Shown in pieces: positions 28,211-40,138 of a stretch of DNA of 64,000 nucleotides. A program made the translations under genes and the position numbers. The stretch covers positions 152,108 through 216,107 of the forward strand of contig NZ_KV917376.1 in NCBI RefSeq assembly GCF_002019695.1, in the 5' to 3' direction. Origin of the DNA: Evansella clarkii. GTDB taxonomy: Bacteria; Bacillota; Bacilli; Bacillales; Salisediminibacteriaceae. Below the pieces are notes generated by a model that did no database searches, was not told where the DNA came from, and saw only the letters and a program-made list of their open reading frames with translations. Every line of letters starts with the position of its first letter. Positions within the stretch are counted from its first letter, which is position 1.

Positions 28211-29392
28211 ATGAAAGCGTACGTACATGGAACTGTACTTGACGGGCTTGGAGAAACTTACGAAAACGGTACAGTCCTTGTAGATGATGGCAAAGTTGTT
28301 GCTGCTGGGCAGCATATTGATGTTCCCTCAGATGCTGAGGTCATCGATTGCAGCGGCTATTTTGTAACACCAGGACTTATTGATGTGCACACGCATTTAG
28401 GAGTGTATGAATCAGGTCTTGGAATTGAAGGACACGATGCAAATGAGACCTCTGAACCAGTAACTCCTTACACAAGAGCTATTGATGGAATTAATCCTAC
28501 AGAAAAAGGCTTTGAATACGCACGGGCAAGCGGAGTAACGACTGCCCAGGTGATGCCCGGCAGCATTAACGTAATGGGCGGACAGATGGTTGTGCTGAAG
28601 ACAGTAGGGAATATAGTGGATGAAATGATTGAACGCTTTCCTTCCGGTATGAAAATTGCCTACGGAGAAAACCCAAAACAAGAATACCGGGACAGGAATC
28701 AGCCACCTAACTCCAGGATGGGGATCGTTGCCCTGGTCCGCCAGGCTCTCATGGGTGCACAGGATTATCTTAAATTGAAAGAGGCCGGTCAGGTGCTTGA
28801 GAGAAACCTTCATATGGAACATCTTCTCCCTGTAATTAAAAAAGAGATTCCTCTACGCGCTCATGCACACCGTGCCGATGACATTATGACTGCCATCCGG
28901 GTTGCTAAAGAGTTTGATGTAGACCTTACCATCGAGCATTGTACAGAAGGCCACTTCATCGCTGAGCACCTGGCAGAAGCAGGCATAAATGTGGCTGTCG
29001 GCCCTACACTGACAACACGGTCTAAAGTGGAACTGTCTAATAAGGGGCATCATACACTGCCAATCCTTGAAGAGCATGGTGTACCATTTTCTCTTACTAC
29101 CGACCATCCGATCATCGGCATCGATTATTTAACAACCACTGCCGGAGCAGCAGTTAAATGCGGCCTGTCTGAAGAGAGCGCTCTAAAGGCGATAACAAGC
29201 CAGGCGGCCCGTCATATTGGAATGGACCACAAGGTTGGAAGCCTCGAAAAAGGAAAAGACGCCGACATTGTACTCTGGACCGGCCATCCATTCCATTCAT
29301 ATACCTCCGTCGTAGAAACGATCGTTAACGGAAAAACTGTTTATCTTAATATTAATGCTCCTGAAGTGAGAGGAAATGATGCGACGCTTTAA
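28211..29392 (+). CDS. Imidazolonepropionase-like amidohydrolase
   Basis: 393 residues. Metal-dependent TIM-barrel hydrolase. It starts with the beta-sandwich segment, then TPGLIDVHTHLGVYES (HxH metal ligands), the segment HAHRADDI, the ligand-type His in IEHCTEGH, and TTDHP for the final Asp. The C-terminal SLEKGKDADIVLWTGHPF is standard for cyclic amidohydrolases. AGGAGG is seven bases before the ATG. The family acts on C-N bonds of rings, lactams or dipeptides; the substrate is unknown. The own terminator follows. Confidence 0.85.
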   Translation: MKAYVHGTVLDGLGETYENGTVLVDDGKVVAAGQHIDVPSDAEVIDCSGYFVTPGLIDVHTHLGVYESGLGIEGHDANETSEPVTPYTRAIDGINPTEKGFEYARASGVTTAQVMPGSINVMGGQMVVLKTVGNIVDEMIERFPSGMKIAYGENPKQEYRDRNQPPNSRMGIVALVRQALMGAQDYLKLKEAGQVLERNLHMEHLLPVIKKEIPLRAHAHRADDIMTAIRVAKEFDVDLTIEHCTEGHFIAEHLAEAGINVAVGPTLTTRSKVELSNKGHHTLPILEEHGVPFSLTTDHPIIGIDYLTTTAGAAVKCGLSEESALKAITSQAARHIGMDHKVGSLEKGKDADIVLWTGHPFHSYTSVVETIVNGKTVYLNINAPEVRGNDATL

Positions 29393-29407
29393 CTACAGCG
29401 AAAGAAA

Positions 29408-29440
29408 AACGCTTTGGCAGGTGAGCCAAAGCGTTTTTTA
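29408..29440 (+). terminator. Intrinsic terminator of the amidohydrolase gene
   Basis: AACGCTTTGGC and GCCAAAGCGTTTTTT pair over a short loop. Confidence 0.88.
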
Positions 29441-29445
29441 GTTTG

Positions 29446-29972
29446 TGTGATGACGCTCTTGCGGTATTTGAGTTTATGCAGTCCTCTCTCTCATGGGACG
29501 CAAGACGCTCTTGCACTACCTGAGTCAATGCAAGCCTCTCTTTCATGGGATGCAAGACGCTCTTGCACTACCTGAGTCAATGCAAGCCTCTCTCTCATGG
29601 GATGCAAGACGCTCTTGCACTACCTGAGTCGACGCAAGCCTCCCTCTCATGGGATGCTAGACGCTCTTGCACTACCTGAGTCCACGCTAGCCTCCCTCTC
29701 ATGGGACGCTAGACACTCTTGCACTACCTGAGTCGAGGCAATCCTCCCTCTCATGGGATGCTAGACGCTCTTGCACTACCTGAGTTAAGGCAATCCTCTC
29801 TTTCATGGGATGCTAGACGCTCTTGCACTACCTGAGTCGACGCTAGCCCTTCTCTCATGGGATGCAAGATGCTCTTGCACTACCTGAGTCCACGCTAGTC
29901 TCTCTCTCATGGGATGCTAGACGCTCTTGCACTACCTGAGTTGACGCAAGCCCCTCTCTCAGGGCTTGCAAG
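29446..29972. repeat. 52-bp tandem hairpin repeat, ten units (family A)
   Basis: Ten units start at 29452, 29504, 29556, 29608, 29660, 29712, 29764, 29816, 29868 and 29920, each exactly 52 bases apart. The core is GCAAGA-CGC-TCTTGC (six-base arms, three-base loop), then ACTACCTGAGT, a variable part, and CTCTCATGGGAT. In the middle units the left arm reads GCTAGA, weakening the stem. All three frames are broken across the array because 52 is not a multiple of three. It lies between converging genes, after the terminator at 29408-29440. Confidence 0.92.
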
Positions 29973-30049
29973 ATGATTAAAGTTTTTTATCCATTGGCCT
30001 ACGTTTTTATCATGAGTAATTTTTAATACTTCGCTACAAAGGAAGGCTT

Positions 30050-30850
30050 TTAGTAATATTTCCCTCCCCAGTATTCAGCGGGTGCAGCAAACTCAGATGG
30101 ATGAAACTGAACCGCCAGAGGGCGTTCTCCTCTTTTTTCAAGAAGCTCCTGCAGCTCTCCATTACTGCCTGGTTCCATAAAAATAAATTGTGATTCTCCT
30201 CCATTTACCGAATATGCAGTACCGCTGCTTTCCCATAAACTCATCTCTTCATACTTATTTACCGGATTGCCAATAAGCCACGACCATTTTTCTGCTGCAG
30301 CTTCGGCAGCATGGACGTTAATGAAAATCCTGTTAATAGTGGTGGAGTCATGTTTTTCAGAAAGTATTCCTTGCTCTTTCAGCTTGCTGAACCTTATATT
30401 ATCCTCTTCCTCCCATTGAATAAAAAATGGAACAGGGAGCTGCCGGCCAGGCTGCTCTTCTGCAAAAAGCATCTTCCAGCGAATCCATTCACCTGAACTG
30501 GTTTTTCTTTCCCCATCAAAAACCTTTGTTTTCCATCGCTCCTGAAGTTTCCTTTCAACAGCTTTAATATCATCACAACGGAGGCAGATCTGGCTGATGC
30601 CTTCACCTTCAGTTAGATCGTACAGCAGCTGGTGAATCAATGGATTTTCCGCTTTCTCTGCAGTCTGCCTGTCTTTCACTGCGAGAAATTCAACATAGCT
30701 TGACTGGAGATAAAACAGGCTGTTATGTGTCCCCCACTTTATGTGTTCCCCTCCGTTGACTGCATGGAGCCCCGCTTCCCTCAGAGTGGTAACACATTCG
30801 TCAGGGGAGCGGTTAACTGAGTGGACTATATGATCCAGAATGAAATTCAT
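30050..30850 (-). CDS. VOC-family (glyoxalase-like) protein
   Basis: 266 residues. The opening LDHIVHSVNRSPDECVTTL and HIKWGTHNSLFYL are typical of the long glyoxalase-like (Glyoxalase_3) group, which binds a metal between paired beta-alpha-beta modules. Reaction and substrate are unknown. ATG 30850 has GGGAGG seven bases upstream; the ATG at 30889 has none. It lies downstream of gatB but beyond a terminator, so it is probably separate. Confidence 0.8.
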   Translation of the reverse strand: MNFILDHIVHSVNRSPDECVTTLREAGLHAVNGGEHIKWGTHNSLFYLQSSYVEFLAVKDRQTAEKAENPLIHQLLYDLTEGEGISQICLRCDDIKAVERKLQERWKTKVFDGERKTSSGEWIRWKMLFAEEQPGRQLPVPFFIQWEEEDNIRFSKLKEQGILSEKHDSTTINRIFINVHAAEAAAEKWSWLIGNPVNKYEEMSLWESSGTAYSVNGGESQFIFMEPGSNGELQELLEKRGERPLAVQFHPSEFAAPAEYWGGKYY

Positions 30851-30952
30851 TTGTTCGCCTCCCATATTATTAGTTGACCAGATTTTCATACATGCATTTT
30901 ACCAGGTAATCCTTTGATGCCCATCCCATCCTCAATACATGACTCGAATTAT

Positions 30953-30997
30953 AAAAGACAACCCTTTGTCCGCCTGAAAGGCAGCAAAGGGTTGGGT
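30953..30997 (-). terminator. Intrinsic terminator of gatCAB
   Basis: On the minus strand AACCCTTTG and CAAAGGGTT pair, with an inner GCCTTTCAGGC hairpin, then GTCTTTT. It lies 14 bases past the gatB stop. Confidence 0.85.
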
Positions 30998-31011
30998 TAG
31001 TCTCGTGATAG

Positions 31012-32445
31012 TTATCGTTTATTAATTTCTTCAACAATTATTTTATTTACAAGCTGCGGGTTTGCTTTACCTTTTGAAGCTTTCATTACTTGCCCAACAA
31101 GGAAACCGATTGCTTTGCCTTTTCCGTTTTTATAATCTTCGACGGACTGTTCATTGTTGTCGATAACCTCGTTCACCATTTGACGAAGTTCCCCTTCATC
31201 GGAAATCTGAACGAGACCTTTATCTTTAACGATCTGCTCAGGGTCTCCCCCATTTTCAATCAGCTCTGCGAATACATCTTTGGCGATTTTGGAAGAAATC
31301 GTGCCTTTCTCAATGAGCTCGATGAGTTTAACAAGACCCTCGGAGGTTAAAGGAACATCCTGTATCTCCTTGTTATTTGCGTTAAGATACCTGCTTACTT
31401 CACCCATGATCCAGTTAGAAGCCTGTTTCGGCGGCGCCTCATGCTGCAGGCACTCCTCAAAGAAATCGCTGAGGCTCTTTTGCTGTGTTAAGACAACAGC
31501 ATCATATTCAGGCAGACCAAGGTCTTTTACATAGCGCTCTTTTCTCGCATCAGGGAGTTCAGGGATTTCCGCTCTCACCTTTTCCTTCCATTCTTCTTCA
31601 ATCGTTAAGTCAACGAGATCAGGATCAGGGAAATATCTGTAGTCGTCAGAGCCTTCTTTTATACGCATCAAAATCGTCTTTTTCCCCTGGTCATCCCAGC
31701 GGCGGGTTTCCTGAAGAATTCTTCCTCCTGCTTCCAGTTCTCTTTCCTGCCTCTCTTCTTCATAGGCAAGGCCCTTCTGAACGAAAGCAAAGGAATTCAG
31801 GTTCTTCAGCTCCGTTTTTGTACCAAATTCTTTCTGCCCCAGAGGCCTGATAGAAACGTTGGCATCACATCTTAGGGAGCCTTCCTCCATCTTGACATCC
31901 GAGACTTCGATATACTGCATAATTGCTTTTAGTTTTTCCAGATAGGCGTATGCCTCTTCAGGCGAGCGTAAATCAGGCTCGGAAACAATTTCGATCAGTG
32001 GTGTTCCTGCCCGGTTGAAATCTACGAGGGAATAATCAGCCCCGTCAACATGAGTCAGTTTTCCCGCATCCTCCTCTAAATGAAGACGCGTGATGCCTAT
32101 CCTCTTCTTTTTTCCCTCGACTTCAATGTCTATCCAGCCATGTTCCCCAATAGGCTTGTCAAGCTGAGATATCTGATATGCTTTCGGGTTGTCGGGATAA
32201 AAATAATTTTTCCGGTCAAACTCAGTTACTGTTGCAATTTCACAGTTAAGTGCCATAGCCGCCTTCATTGCATATTCTACTGCCCGCTCATTTAACACTG
32301 GAAGAACTCCCGGATGCCCCAGACAGACAGGACATGTATGTGTGTTAGGCGGAGCTCCAAATTCTGTGGAGCAGCCGCAGAAGATTTTTGAATTCGTCTT
32401 TAATTCTACGTGAACTTCAAGTCCGATTATTGTTTCATAGGCCAT
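31012..32445 (-). CDS. gatB: Asp-tRNA(Asn)/Glu-tRNA(Gln) amidotransferase subunit B
   Basis: 477 residues, usual length. GatB binds the misacylated tRNA and phosphorylates the charged Glu/Asp using ATP before amidation. Visible marks are [20 protein letters not shown] at the start, the zinc-site pattern [19 protein letters not shown], the segment [19 protein letters not shown], and the C-terminal YqeY-like helical domain ending [16 protein letters not shown]. It follows gatA by 12 bases and closes the operon. Confidence 0.97.
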   Translation of the reverse strand: MAYETIIGLEVHVELKTNSKIFCGCSTEFGAPPNTHTCPVCLGHPGVLPVLNERAVEYAMKAAMALNCEIATVTEFDRKNYFYPDNPKAYQISQLDKPIGEHGWIDIEVEGKKKRIGITRLHLEEDAGKLTHVDGADYSLVDFNRAGTPLIEIVSEPDLRSPEEAYAYLEKLKAIMQYIEVSDVKMEEGSLRCDANVSIRPLGQKEFGTKTELKNLNSFAFVQKGLAYEEERQERELEAGGRILQETRRWDDQGKKTILMRIKEGSDDYRYFPDPDLVDLTIEEEWKEKVRAEIPELPDARKERYVKDLGLPEYDAVVLTQQKSLSDFFEECLQHEAPPKQASNWIMGEVSRYLNANNKEIQDVPLTSEGLVKLIELIEKGTISSKIAKDVFAELIENGGDPEQIVKDKGLVQISDEGELRQMVNEVIDNNEQSVEDYKNGKGKAIGFLVGQVMKASKGKANPQLVNKIIVEEINKR

Positions 32446-32457
32446 TATTTTCCCCCC

Positions 32458-33918
32458 TTACAGCTCAGGTTTCTGTTTATTAAATTCTGTCGCTTGTTCA
32501 AAAGCGTAAGCTGCCTTATAGACAGTCTTTTCGTCAAAGTGATTGCCAATAATCTGCAATCCTACCGGCATACCTGTATCCTTGCCCAGCCCGCACGGAA
32601 CACTAATGCCTGGTACACCAGCAAGGTTAACTGGTATCGTCAGGACATCATTGGCGTACATAGTTAAAGGCTCGTCCACCTGGTCTCCAAGTTTAAATGC
32701 AGTTGTCGGAGAGGTAGGCCCTATTACAACATCATAATTTAAAAAGATCTCTTCGAAATCCTGTTTAATTAAAGTCCGCACTTTTTGCGCTTTCTTATAA
32801 TATTCATCATAGAACCCGGAGCTTAAAGCGAAAGTACCAAGCATAATCCGGCGCTTCACTTCATCTCCAAACCCTTCGCTTCTCGTTTTCTTATACATTT
32901 CGATCAGGTTTTCTCCCTCAACACGCTGGCCGTAACGCACACCGTCAAAGCGTGCAAGGTTTGCAGACGCTTCTGAAGAGGCGATCACATAGTAAGCAGC
33001 CGTAGCATACTGGGAATGCGGAAGGGAAACCTCTTCCACAACGGCCCCTAATTCTTCAAAGCGTTTCACAGCCTTTAATATTTGCTCCCGTACTTCCTCA
33101 TGGACTCCGCCTGTAATATATTCTTTCGGGAGCGCCACTTTAAGGCCTTTTATATCTCCTGTCATCACTTCTGAGTAATCAGGAACAGACTCATTCACAC
33201 TAGTGGAATCAAAATGGTCATGCCCGGAAATCGCATTTAAAACCAGGGCGTTATCTTTCACAGTTCTTGTCATTGGCCCGATTTGATCCAGGGATGACGC
33301 GAAAGCAACCAGTCCATACCTGGACACCCTTCCGTACGTGGGCTTCATGCCGACTATGCCGCAGAATGCCGCCGGTTCCCGGATAGATCCGCCAGTATCG
33401 GATCCAAGGGAAAACAACACTTCCCCAGATGCCACTGCAGCAGCAGATCCGCCGCTTGAACCTCCTGGTACTCTATCCGTGTTCCAAGGGTTTCTCGTCA
33501 GTTTATACCCTGAGTTTTCTGTGGAAGAACCCATAGCAAACTCGTCCATGTTCAGCTTACCGATATTAACGAAGTTTTCTTTGTTGAGAAGGTTCATTAC
33601 CGTTGCGTCGTAAACAGGGTCATGTCCATCCAGGAGCTTACTTGCGCAAGTTGTCGGCATACCTTTTGTCATAATGTTATCTTTAATGCCGCCTGGAATC
33701 CCGAATAATGATCCCTTTATTCCATCGGACGACAGAATTTCGTCCAGCTCAGAAGCTTTTTTTCTCGCCCCTTCTTCTGAAAGGTGAAGGAAAGATCCTA
33801 CCTTTTCACCCACTTCATTCACCCTCTGTATGGACTCTTCTGTTAAGTCGCTTACAGAAATTTCTTTTTTATGTAACAGCTGATGAAGCTCATCAATACT
33901 GTGGTCGAATAAACTCAA
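32458..33918 (-). CDS. gatA: Asp-tRNA(Asn)/Glu-tRNA(Gln) amidotransferase subunit A
   Basis: 486 residues. Amidase-signature subunit that frees ammonia from glutamine. The Ser-cisSer-Lys triad is visible: Lys in [10 protein letters not shown], the Ser cluster in [14 protein letters not shown], and the nucleophile in [15 protein letters not shown]-terminal segment [20 protein letters not shown] is typical. It lies 15 bases after gatC. Cytosolic; works with GatB and GatC to make Gln-tRNA and Asn-tRNA. Confidence 0.97.
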   Translation of the reverse strand: MSLFDHSIDELHQLLHKKEISVSDLTEESIQRVNEVGEKVGSFLHLSEEGARKKASELDEILSSDGIKGSLFGIPGGIKDNIMTKGMPTTCASKLLDGHDPVYDATVMNLLNKENFVNIGKLNMDEFAMGSSTENSGYKLTRNPWNTDRVPGGSSGGSAAAVASGEVLFSLGSDTGGSIREPAAFCGIVGMKPTYGRVSRYGLVAFASSLDQIGPMTRTVKDNALVLNAISGHDHFDSTSVNESVPDYSEVMTGDIKGLKVALPKEYITGGVHEEVREQILKAVKRFEELGAVVEEVSLPHSQYATAAYYVIASSEASANLARFDGVRYGQRVEGENLIEMYKKTRSEGFGDEVKRRIMLGTFALSSGFYDEYYKKAQKVRTLIKQDFEEIFLNYDVVIGPTSPTTAFKLGDQVDEPLTMYANDVLTIPVNLAGVPGISVPCGLGKDTGMPVGLQIIGNHFDEKTVYKAAYAFEQATEFNKQKPEL

Positions 33919-33933
33919 ACTAACCCCTCCCTT

Positions 33934-34224
33934 TTACTCTATAATACGAGGAACTTTAAACTGGCCGTCTTCATGATCCGGCGCATTTTTAAATGTGTCC
34001 TCCCGTTTAATCGATGGTCTTGCTTTATCTTCCCGTATAACATTCTTCACTTCCAGTACATGGGCAGTCGGCACTATCCTTTCTGTATCAAGCTCATTCA
34101 GCTGCTCTGCATAGTCAATTATCTCATCCAGCTGCTTTGCGAACTTTTCTACCTCTTTTTCCGACAGCTCCAGCCTCGATAAATGCGCGATATGCTTCAC
34201 CCGTTCTTTTGTAATTCTTTCCAT
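33934..34224 (-). CDS. gatC: Asp-tRNA(Asn)/Glu-tRNA(Gln) amidotransferase subunit C
   Basis: 96 residues, the family length. It starts [20 protein letters not shown], then the helix [16 protein letters not shown], and closes with GQFKVPRII. GatC ties GatA to GatB. ATG 34224 has GAGAGGTG six bases upstream; codons further up to 34344 add residues foreign to the family. First gene of gatCAB. A 133-base dispersed element lies 180 bases upstream. Confidence 0.95.
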   Translation of the reverse strand: MERITKERVKHIAHLSRLELSEKEVEKFAKQLDEIIDYAEQLNELDTERIVPTAHVLEVKNVIREDKARPSIKREDTFKNAPDHEDGQFKVPRIIE

Positions 34225-34406
34225 CAGTTTCACCTCTCTATCTGTAATCTGAATATTCCACAAGGTTATAATCAATAAGTATGATAATACCAAATTCCCT
34301 ACCTCCAGGCAATGAACTAAGCATTGCCAGCCTGTCATTTTCATAATTCACCATTGCAATGTGTTTGAAACAGACAGTCGGAAAAAAATTCGGCTTTTAA
34401 ATGATA

Positions 34407-34539
34407 AAAGAAAACTTGGCAAGCCAAGCCTTAAAAGACGCGAAGGATTGACTTAGTTGCACTTATACTATAATCCTTAAAATTTTATCAGCGTCGAGAC
34501 GGCTACGTTGCTAAAATTTTATGCTTTCTTATAGTATAA
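34407..34539 (-). repeat. 133-bp dispersed hairpin element, copy 2
   Basis: Matches the copy at 16591-16723 over its full length, with scattered differences (for example AAAATTTTA with a matching change in the pairing arm, TAAAATTTT). Same orientation relative to the gene downstream on the minus strand, here gatC. It may be a mobile MITE-like unit or a structured RNA. Confidence 0.85.
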
Positions 34540-34540
34540 A

Positions 34541-34576
34541 AAGAAAACCGCCCTCCAAAAAGGAAGGCGGACTTCT
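34541..34576 (-). terminator. Intrinsic terminator of putP
   Basis: On the minus strand GTCCGCCTTCC and GGAGGGCGG pair over TTTTT, followed by TTTTCTTTTT. Confidence 0.85.
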
Positions 34577-34587
34577 CCTGGAAGATA

Positions 34588-36066
34588 TTAATATTCACTG
34601 GAATTGACTGAATCAAATTCCTCCTGAATTTCAGCTGAAGGTTCTTTTCCAGCAAGACTTACTGCCATAATAGTAATCCATCCGAGAACGAACCCTGGAA
34701 CTATTTCATACAGGTCGAATAACCCGCCCTGTAAATTACTCCAGATGATTACTGTTGCAAACCCTACTATCATCCCTGCAAGAGCTCCGTTACCAGTCAT
34801 GCGTTTCCAGAAAAGGGCTAAGATGATAACCGGCCCAAATGCGGCACCAAACCCTCCCCAGGCATAAGCAACGAGGTCTAACACCGTGCTTTCAGGATTG
34901 TATGCTAAGAATACAGCGATCAGCGCTATAACAAGCACACCGAGACGGCCGACCCAGACAAGCTCAGTCTGGCTTGCGTTTTTACGGAAGATTGCTTTGT
35001 AAAAGTCTTCAGTGATCGCACTTGAAGATACAAGCAGCTGGGAGTCGATCGTACTCATAATAGCTGCCAGAATAGCTGCCAGAAGGAATCCTGCAATCCA
35101 TGGGTTGAACAGTAGTTGTGTAAATGCAATGAAAACTGTTTCCTCAGACCCTGCTGCTAAAGGAGCACCTGGCCCCCCGCCTGCAAAGTATGCAATACCA
35201 ACAAATCCTGTGAAAATAGCTCCAAACAATGCCAGGACCATCCATGTCATTCCGATCAGCCTTGCTTTTGGAACTTCCTTTGTAGACCTGATTGCCATAA
35301 ACCTTGTTATAATATGCGGCTGGCCGAAGTAGCCAAGTCCCCAGGCTACATTGGAAAGGATCGCTATTGCACCCACTCCTGCGAAAACATCCAGATGGGC
35401 AGGATCAATATTTCCGACTGCGTTTACTGTTTCACTCCAGCCGCCCATTTCAGAGATCGCTACAAGAGGTACAATGATCAAAGCCAGAAACATAAGAATA
35501 CCCTGGAAAAAGTCCGTCCAGCTTACAGCGAGAAAGCCTCCTAAAAATGTATAAGAAATAATAACGATTGCACCTATCCATAAAGCCTGTGTATAAGTAA
35601 GGCCGAAAGAGGTTTCAAATAACAATGCTCCGCCCACAAGGCCTGCTGAAGTATAAAAAGCAAAAAATACTAAGATTACAAATGCAGACACAACCCGAAG
35701 CATCTTTGTTTTATCTCTGAATCTGTTTTCAAGAAAATCCGGAACAGTAATGGAGTCCCCGGCATATTCTGTGTACTTTCTTAACCGTTTGGCAATAAAC
35801 TGCCAGTTCAGGTACGCCCCGATCGCAAGACCAGCTGAGATCCATATCGCTTCCATTCCTGCAACATAAGCATATCCCGGCAGCCCGAGCAGAAGCCAGC
35901 TGCTCATATCTGAAGCCCCGGCGCTTAATGCTGCCACGCCCCCGCCAAGTCTCCTGCCTCCAAGAACATAATCTGATAAGTTGTTTGTCATGCGGTATGC
36001 AACCAGTCCAATTGCCAGCATACCTACTAAATATACGATAAATGTGACGAGTGTAGCTGTTTCCAC
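34588..36066 (-). CDS. putP: Sodium/proline symporter (PutP/OpuE type)
   Basis: 492 residues with about 13 membrane helices. Sodium:solute symporter family: GGRRLGGGVAALSAGASDMSSWLLLGLPG (about 36-64) holds the sodium and proline-site serines of PutP-type proteins, and TEDFYKAIFRKNAS is another family segment. The place between gatC and the CamS gene equals that of B. subtilis opuE, the osmotically induced proline importer, so osmoprotection is likely. GTG start. A 34-codon membrane-peptide frame ends two bases upstream, so translation is probably coupled. Confidence 0.93.
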   Translation of the reverse strand: METATLVTFIVYLVGMLAIGLVAYRMTNNLSDYVLGGRRLGGGVAALSAGASDMSSWLLLGLPGYAYVAGMEAIWISAGLAIGAYLNWQFIAKRLRKYTEYAGDSITVPDFLENRFRDKTKMLRVVSAFVILVFFAFYTSAGLVGGALLFETSFGLTYTQALWIGAIVIISYTFLGGFLAVSWTDFFQGILMFLALIIVPLVAISEMGGWSETVNAVGNIDPAHLDVFAGVGAIAILSNVAWGLGYFGQPHIITRFMAIRSTKEVPKARLIGMTWMVLALFGAIFTGFVGIAYFAGGGPGAPLAAGSEETVFIAFTQLLFNPWIAGFLLAAILAAIMSTIDSQLLVSSSAITEDFYKAIFRKNASQTELVWVGRLGVLVIALIAVFLAYNPESTVLDLVAYAWGGFGAAFGPVIILALFWKRMTGNGALAGMIVGFATVIIWSNLQGGLFDLYEIVPGFVLGWITIMAVSLAGKEPSAEIQEEFDSVNSSEY

Positions 36067-36068
36067 GT

Positions 36069-36173
36069 TTACTCTCTCCTCTCAGTGAAATAAGTAATAA
36101 CAGATAAAATAATTAATAACGGCATAGGCACTAACAGCCAGAACCATGTTGCTGCAGTCAATGTATGTTCCAT
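36069..36173 (-). CDS. 34-residue membrane peptide upstream of the proline symporter
   Basis: ATG 36173 with GAGGGGG about six bases upstream opens a frame of 34 residues: a short polar start, one helix (WFWLLVPMPLLIILSVITYF) and a charged end (TERRE). Its stop lies two bases before the symporter GTG, and the symporter site (GGAGAGAG) is inside its last codons. Small accessory peptides of this kind are known next to sodium:solute symporters. I infer a partner or stability subunit. Confidence 0.7.
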   Translation of the reverse strand: MEHTLTAATWFWLLVPMPLLIILSVITYFTERRE

Positions 36174-36614
36174 ATGTTCACCCCCTCTTACCTAGGATAA
36201 AAGGCACAATAATAATATATTCGACAATCTGTTCAATTGTACCTTTATGCATTAAATGGAATTTTCTTCTGTCCGATTTCCTTTCACACTAACGAGATAA
36301 CGTATAATATAGCATAAAAATACTTAAAGAGTATTCTTAATTTTAAATTTTCTTAGGTGTGAGTGAATATTTATACGTTATTTTTCTATATTTACTGGCT
36401 ATATATACCTACTGGTAATAAATATTCGCCTTAGAAAATGAAAATGAATTAAATTATTTCTTAAATCGGACAGGCTTCCCCCTGTTTTTCCTGGATAAAT
36501 TACTCATGTCTGGAGAAGTTCATTAATGTACAGGCAGGCCTTATTGAACAGAATTGAATCATAATTCAAGATTTACAACTTTAATGCGGCCATTATCTTA
36601 AAATGTTGCTTTGT
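36174..36614. other. AT-rich intergenic stretch upstream of the symporter
   Basis: The promoter for the small membrane peptide and putP should lie here. AT-rich blocks near 36300-36330 could hold -10 elements, but I cannot name a specific site. In B. subtilis the equivalent gene uses sigma A and sigma B promoters; I could not confirm a sigma B match. No gene seen. Confidence 0.35.
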
Positions 36615-36755
36615 TGTTCGATTTACACTTCAGACGGACGCGTTCTGCGGGCACGGCTTCAACTAATTTTTGACGGCTGAATGCCGTCAAAAGTGGATTT
36701 TCAGCTCGCGCTTTTCCCGCCAGAGAGTCGCCGTCTTACGCTGCAATCGAAAAGA
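36615..36755. repeat. GC-rich palindromic dispersed element
   Basis: A 140-base island much richer in GC than its flanks. TTCGATT and AATCGAA mark the ends; CAGACGG...GCG...GCGGG on the left pairs imperfectly with CCCGC...CGC...CCGTCT on the right, and the centre holds GACGGC-TGAAT-GCCGTC. From memory, similar elements are scattered in Bacillaceae genomes. It has no open frame with a start site. Confidence 0.6.
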
Positions 36756-36849
36756 AACATTTTTTTTATATAAAGTCTATAAAAGAAATTCATTCAACTA
36801 CAGGATTAACTTTTATTATTAATATATATATTTGTCCGGGATTAAATGC

Positions 36850-36885
36850 AAAAAATCCTGAAGACATTTGTCTTCAGGATTTTGT
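36850..36885 (-). terminator. Intrinsic terminator of camS
   Basis: AAAATCCTGAAGAC and GTCTTCAGGATTTT form a perfect stem with a short loop. It ends next to the camS stop. Confidence 0.88.
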
Positions 36886-36886
36886 C

Positions 36887-38062
36887 TTATTTATATACAT
36901 GAACATATGGATCATGACCCGGATACTGGACGATTAAGCTTTCTGGCCCGTTAACCGAATTAACATAAACATAAATGGGCGCTTCATCAGGGAACAGATT
37001 TGTTACTCTGCTGCTGATAAACTGAGTCAGCGCTATAATTTCAGCTTTACCATGGGACTGGAGATTGAACTCGATTGTCATCTCTTCCAATGATTCATTT
37101 TTATAGCGCCCTTTCCCAACGATGCCAACAGAACGGTCAAAAAATTCATCTACTTCATCTTTGAATTGAGAAAATGCCGCTGCCTGGTTTGGGAAGACTT
37201 CCCTGGCCTCCCTTGACGGGAAAAAGTAGAACTGTTCGTTTATCGCTTCCCAACTTTGAATATCCGACTGGTTTTCCCCAACATGCGTAAGGGAGATAAA
37301 GGATCCCGGAACAATTGCTCCACGAGGATTTTCCTGATAAAGAGCTATTGTAACTGGGACCTCAGCAAGCCTCTCATCCTGTCTTATTCTGCTGAGGAGT
37401 TCCTGGGCTATTTCTTTGCCCCGTGCTTCCGCTTCTTCAGCATCAATAGACTGCTCATGATTGTAAATTCCACCCTCATCGTTTTTGGTCTGGAAATAAT
37501 ACACGGAATTCAGGGACAGCCCTAAAACCACTCCTCCGAGCCTGACTTCTTCGTCATCTGTAACATACATATAATTATGCTCCATGATATGGGAGAGGAT
37601 GATTGGATTTTTTCTCATTCTCTCCTCAGCACTGTCTCCTTCTGCCAATGGAGGGTTAAGGCCTTCTTCAAAGCCTTCCTCATCAGGGTTATACCTTCTG
37701 AGCCAGCGGTTCATCTGGCTCCCGCTTATGAACTCCCCTTCCTGGAAATAATACTGATCCCGGTCAAAGGCTGTTGAAGCAATTTCCATTAATCCCAGTT
37801 CAAACTGGTTAATATCGATTCTTTCCATAGTATGGGCGGTGGAGCCCCTTGCTTCGCTCCGGTTATACGTACCGCCTCTAAGTACATTCCTGTAGTGGTT
37901 TTCCGGTGTATTTATAGTCGGTGTCAGCACATATTCTTCTTCTTCGGCCGCTTCTGACTCCTCTACTACTATTACCTCATCTTCCCCTCTGTCAAGAGTA
38001 GGGATGCACCCTGTCAAAATCAGCACGAAAGACATCATTAATAAGCTGATTTTTTTATTCAT
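36887..38062 (-). CDS. camS: CamS-family lipoprotein (YerH)
   Basis: 391 residues. Lipoprotein signal 1-19 with lipobox LTGC. The body matches CamS/YerH: RGSTAHTMERIDINQFELGLMEIA and GGTYN, with the C-terminal segment YVYVNSVNGPESLIVQYPG. In staphylococci and enterococci the lipoprotein signal peptide of this family is processed to a peptide pheromone; in Bacilli the role is unknown. Anchored outside the membrane. It lies 46 bases after ligA, so probably in the pcrB-pcrA-ligA transcription unit. Confidence 0.9.
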   Translation of the reverse strand: MNKKISLLMMSFVLILTGCIPTLDRGEDEVIVVEESEAAEEEEYVLTPTINTPENHYRNVLRGGTYNRSEARGSTAHTMERIDINQFELGLMEIASTAFDRDQYYFQEGEFISGSQMNRWLRRYNPDEEGFEEGLNPPLAEGDSAEERMRKNPIILSHIMEHNYMYVTDDEEVRLGGVVLGLSLNSVYYFQTKNDEGGIYNHEQSIDAEEAEARGKEIAQELLSRIRQDERLAEVPVTIALYQENPRGAIVPGSFISLTHVGENQSDIQSWEAINEQFYFFPSREAREVFPNQAAAFSQFKDEVDEFFDRSVGIVGKGRYKNESLEEMTIEFNLQSHGKAEIIALTQFISSRVTNLFPDEAPIYVYVNSVNGPESLIVQYPGHDPYVHVYK

Positions 38063-38108
38063 CTATTTCACTCCTCACCCAGCACCGTATGGCGGCGGGT
38101 TTCCCCTG

Positions 38109-40130
<2,022 letters not shown>

Positions 40131-40138
40131 CTACCACC

